The notes under the pieces: model-generated
The model's database searches: none
Told to the model about the DNA's origin: nothing
What the model saw: the letters and a program-made list of their open reading frames with translations, nothing else
Shown here: positions 13,997 through 16,061 of the stretch, one piece after another
Layout of the letters: each line of letters starts with the position of its first letter
Position numbering within the stretch: the first letter of the stretch is position 1
From: Schleiferiaceae bacterium
GTDB lineage: Bacteria > Bacteroidota > Bacteroidia > Flavobacteriales > Schleiferiaceae
Direction of reading: 5' to 3'
NCBI GenBank assembly: GCA_023260615.1
Contig: JALQUY010000006.1
Location: 1-16,061, forward strand
DNA length: 16,061 nt
Translations under genes and position numbers: made by a program

Positions 13997-15937
13997 TTAC
14001 GCGTCGATACGAGCGTAACGGGCGTTTTTCTCGATGAATTCGCGGCGAGGAGGAACGTCATCGCCCATGAGCATAGAGAAGATGCGGTCCGCTTCAGAGG
14101 CGTTGTCGATGGTGACTTGCTTGAGCGTACGACCTTCGGGATTCATAGTGGTCTCCCAAAGCTGCTCCGCATTCATTTCACCCAAACCTTTGTAGCGCTG
14201 GATGGTCACACCACTCTGCTCTTCACCGCCTAATTCGCGGGCAATTTGGTCGCGCTGCCCTTCGTTCCAAGCGTAGGCAGACTTGCTGCCCTTCTTCACC
14301 AAGTACAAGGGAGGAGATGCGATGTAGACATAGCCATTCTCCACGAGCTCTTTCATGTAGCGGAAGAAGAAGGTCATAATCAAGGTAGCAATGTGCGAAC
14401 CGTCCACGTCAGCGTCACACATGATGACAATTTTATGGTAGCGCAGCTTCGCGGTGTTCAAGGCCTTACTATCCTCTTCGGTACCCAGACTTACGCCCAA
14501 TGCCGTGAAGATGTTGCGGATTTCCTCGTTCTCAAAGGCCTTGTGCTGCATGGCCTTTTCTACGTTCAAAATCTTACCGCGCAAGGGCATGATGGCTTGG
14601 AACTTACGGTCGCGGCCTTGCTTAGCCGTACCGCCTGCCGAATCACCCTCTACCAGGAAGATTTCGCATTGTGCGGGATCTGTCTCTGAACAGTCCGCTA
14701 ACTTTCCAGGCAAGCTATTGCCACCCAAAACGGTTTTGCGCTGCACCATTTCGCGCGCCTTGCGGGCAGCGATACGGGCTTTTGCAGCGAGTACTACTTT
14801 TTGAACGATGGTACGCGCCTCTGCAGGGTGCTCCTCCAAATAGTTGGTCAGCATTTCGCCTACCAAACGATCAACGGCACCCGAAACTTCGGAGTTGCCC
14901 AACTTGGTTTTGGTCTGACCCTCAAACTGGGGCTCCATGACCTTCACGGAAATGACCGCAGAGAGACCTTCGCGGAAGTCGTCGCCGGCTACCTCTACTT
15001 TCTCCTTGGTGAGAATGCCGCTCTCATCGGCGTACTTCTTGAGCGTTCGGGTCAAAGCACGACGGAAACCCGCCAAGTGCGTACCCCCCTCGTGGGTATT
15101 GATGTTGTTGACGTAGGAGTGAATATTCTCCGAGTAACTCGTGTTGTAGACCATGGCCACCTCTACGGGGATGCCGTCAATTTCCCCTTCCATGTACATG
15201 GGCTCAGGGATAAGCGCTTCACGGTTTTGATCCACGTAGGCGACAAACTCGCGCAAGCCACCCTCAGAGTGGAAAACCTCTGTGCGCGCCACGCCATTTT
15301 CGTCGAGATCACGTGAGTCCGTCAATTGGATGCGGATACCGCGGTTCAAATAGGACAGTTCGCGCAAACGCGCAGCGAGGATATCGTATTGGTAAACCGA
15401 CTCGTAGAAAATGCTCGTGTCGGGCTGGAAGGTCACGATGGTACCGCGGTAGTCCGAGTTCCCAATCTCCTTCACGGGGTACAGAGGCTTACCAATGGAG
15501 TACTCCTGTTGGTATTCCTTGCCATCGCGGTGGACATGCACTTCCAGGTGCGTCGACAAGGCGTTCACACAGGATACCCCTACCCCGTGCAATCCGCCCG
15601 AAACCTTGTAGGAATCCTTGTCAAACTTACCCCCTGCGTGCAGGACGGTCATAACCACTTCCAGCGCCGAACGGTTTTCCTTGGTGTGCATGGCCACGGG
15701 AATGCCGCGACCGTCGTCTTTGACGGTGATCGAATTGCCTTCGTTGATCGTTACTTCTACGGATGTGGCATGGCCGGCAAGCGCTTCGTCAATGGAGTTG
15801 TCAACAACTTCATAGACCAAGTGGTGCAGACCTTTTTGGCCCACATCGCCGATGTACATCGCGGGACGTTTACGAACGGCTTCGAGTCCTTCAAGGACCT
15901 GGATACTATCCGCGCTGTATTGCTTGGCTTCACTCAT
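13997..15937 (-). CDS. gyrB: DNA gyrase subunit B
   Basis: The ATPase subunit of DNA gyrase, which with GyrA introduces negative supercoils. The protein is complete at 646 residues, the usual length in Bacteroidota, lacking the insertion found in E. coli GyrB (804). The GHKL ATPase has MYIGDVGQKGLHHLVYEVVD (27-46, catalytic E43), N47, KDDGRGIP (73-80) and the lid GGLHGVG (114-120). TOPRIM begins at EGDSAGG (430-436), with metal-binding DADVDG (508-513). QRYKGLGEMN (580-589) is the conserved C-terminal motif. EGDSAGGTAKQGRDRKFQAI followed by MPLRGK and the overall sequence fit GyrB better than ParE, though the two families are close. No gyrA is in the window. The gene has its own -7 box upstream. 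Confidence 0.95.
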   Translation of the reverse strand: MSEAKQYSADSIQVLEGLEAVRKRPAMYIGDVGQKGLHHLVYEVVDNSIDEALAGHATSVEVTINEGNSITVKDDGRGIPVAMHTKENRSALEVVMTVLHAGGKFDKDSYKVSGGLHGVGVSCVNALSTHLEVHVHRDGKEYQQEYSIGKPLYPVKEIGNSDYRGTIVTFQPDTSIFYESVYQYDILAARLRELSYLNRGIRIQLTDSRDLDENGVARTEVFHSEGGLREFVAYVDQNREALIPEPMYMEGEIDGIPVEVAMVYNTSYSENIHSYVNNINTHEGGTHLAGFRRALTRTLKKYADESGILTKEKVEVAGDDFREGLSAVISVKVMEPQFEGQTKTKLGNSEVSGAVDRLVGEMLTNYLEEHPAEARTIVQKVVLAAKARIAARKAREMVQRKTVLGGNSLPGKLADCSETDPAQCEIFLVEGDSAGGTAKQGRDRKFQAIMPLRGKILNVEKAMQHKAFENEEIRNIFTALGVSLGTEEDSKALNTAKLRYHKIVIMCDADVDGSHIATLIMTFFFRYMKELVENGYVYIASPPLYLVKKGSKSAYAWNEGQRDQIARELGGEEQSGVTIQRYKGLGEMNAEQLWETTMNPEGRTLKQVTIDNASEADRIFSMLMGDDVPPRREFIEKNARYARIDA

Positions 15938-15964
15938 GTTTTAACGGGTAAATAGTCTATCCAA

Positions 15965-15972
15965 CAAAGATA
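15965..15972 (-). promoter_or_regulatory. Bacteroidota -7 box (TATCTTTG) for gyrB
   Basis: The minus strand reads TATCTTTG, a perfect TAnnTTTG match, 27 bases before the gyrB ATG. A TTTTG lies 28 bases further upstream, longer than the consensus spacing. The rest of the right edge (15973-16061) shows no coding sequence. Confidence 0.55.
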
Positions 15973-16061
15973 ACTTCGGCATTTTTCCTAGGGGTGTACC
16001 CAAAAGAAAAACCCGCCCGTTTATCAACATTTTTTTCAACAAGAGCGCATTTCTCGCTCCC

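Noticed and set aside
16021..16029. TTATCAACA upstream of gyrB, one mismatch from the DnaA box TTATCCACA
   Set aside because: A single imperfect site beside a T-run, with no cluster of further boxes in view, is not enough to propose an origin or DnaA control, although gyrB is near oriC in some bacteria.
16043..16059. A 5-bp inverted repeat (GAGCG/CGCTC) at the right edge that could be a terminator of the next gene upstream of gyrB
   Set aside because: The stem is short, there is no clean T tract after it in the minus direction (TTGTTG then A-run), and the neighbouring gene is outside the window.

Overview
The window reads as a housekeeping segment of a Bacteroidota chromosome, most likely Flavobacteriales or a close relative. 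Several lines support this. There is a class III (GSIII) glutamine synthetase of 729 residues, SecD and SecF are fused into one SecDF protein, and a secreted protein ends in a type A type IX secretion (T9SS) sorting domain. There is also a PorE-like TPR/propeller/OmpA protein. Bacteroidota-type -7 boxes (TAnnTTTG) precede the unit-leading genes, and obvious Shine-Dalgarno sequences are absent. By eye the base composition is balanced to slightly GC-rich, which is high for Flavobacteriales. No mobile element, CRISPR array, tRNA or rRNA was seen.

Left part (1-4152, all minus strand): the first 106 codons of prfA (release factor 1) run off the left edge. Upstream of it is purM, a purine biosynthesis gene that is one base out of frame near 1206-1209 (a G-run on the coding strand). 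Next comes a large cell-envelope protein with TPR, PD40 propeller, carboxypeptidase-regulatory, OmpA_C and two LysM-like regions. prfA and purM are 3 bases apart and are probably co-transcribed. The envelope gene is followed 23 bases later by purM, which has its own -7 box.

Middle (4093-9874, minus strand): glnA (GSIII) is monocistronic, with a promoter and a strong terminator. Upstream of it, secDF and tatA form a two-gene export operon (Sec motor subunit plus a Tat pore-type subunit) with its own -7 box and terminator.

Right-centre (9993-13080, plus strand): a T9SS-exported FG-GAP/VCBS repeat protein overlaps by 11 bases a small DCC-family (DUF393, YuxK-like) thiol-disulfide protein. The latter runs convergently into the 3' end of mdh.

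Right (13025-15972, minus strand): mdh (malate dehydrogenase) and gyrB, each with its own -7 box. The mdh terminator lies inside the coding sequence of the convergent DUF393 gene.

The main items for a second look are the purM frame break, the purM promoter that implies an almost leaderless mRNA, the terminator embedded in a coding region, the non-lipoprotein LysM-bearing PorE-like protein, and the split-propeller T9SS cargo. I did not find a convincing undescribed multi-gene system; most of the window is conserved housekeeping sequence.
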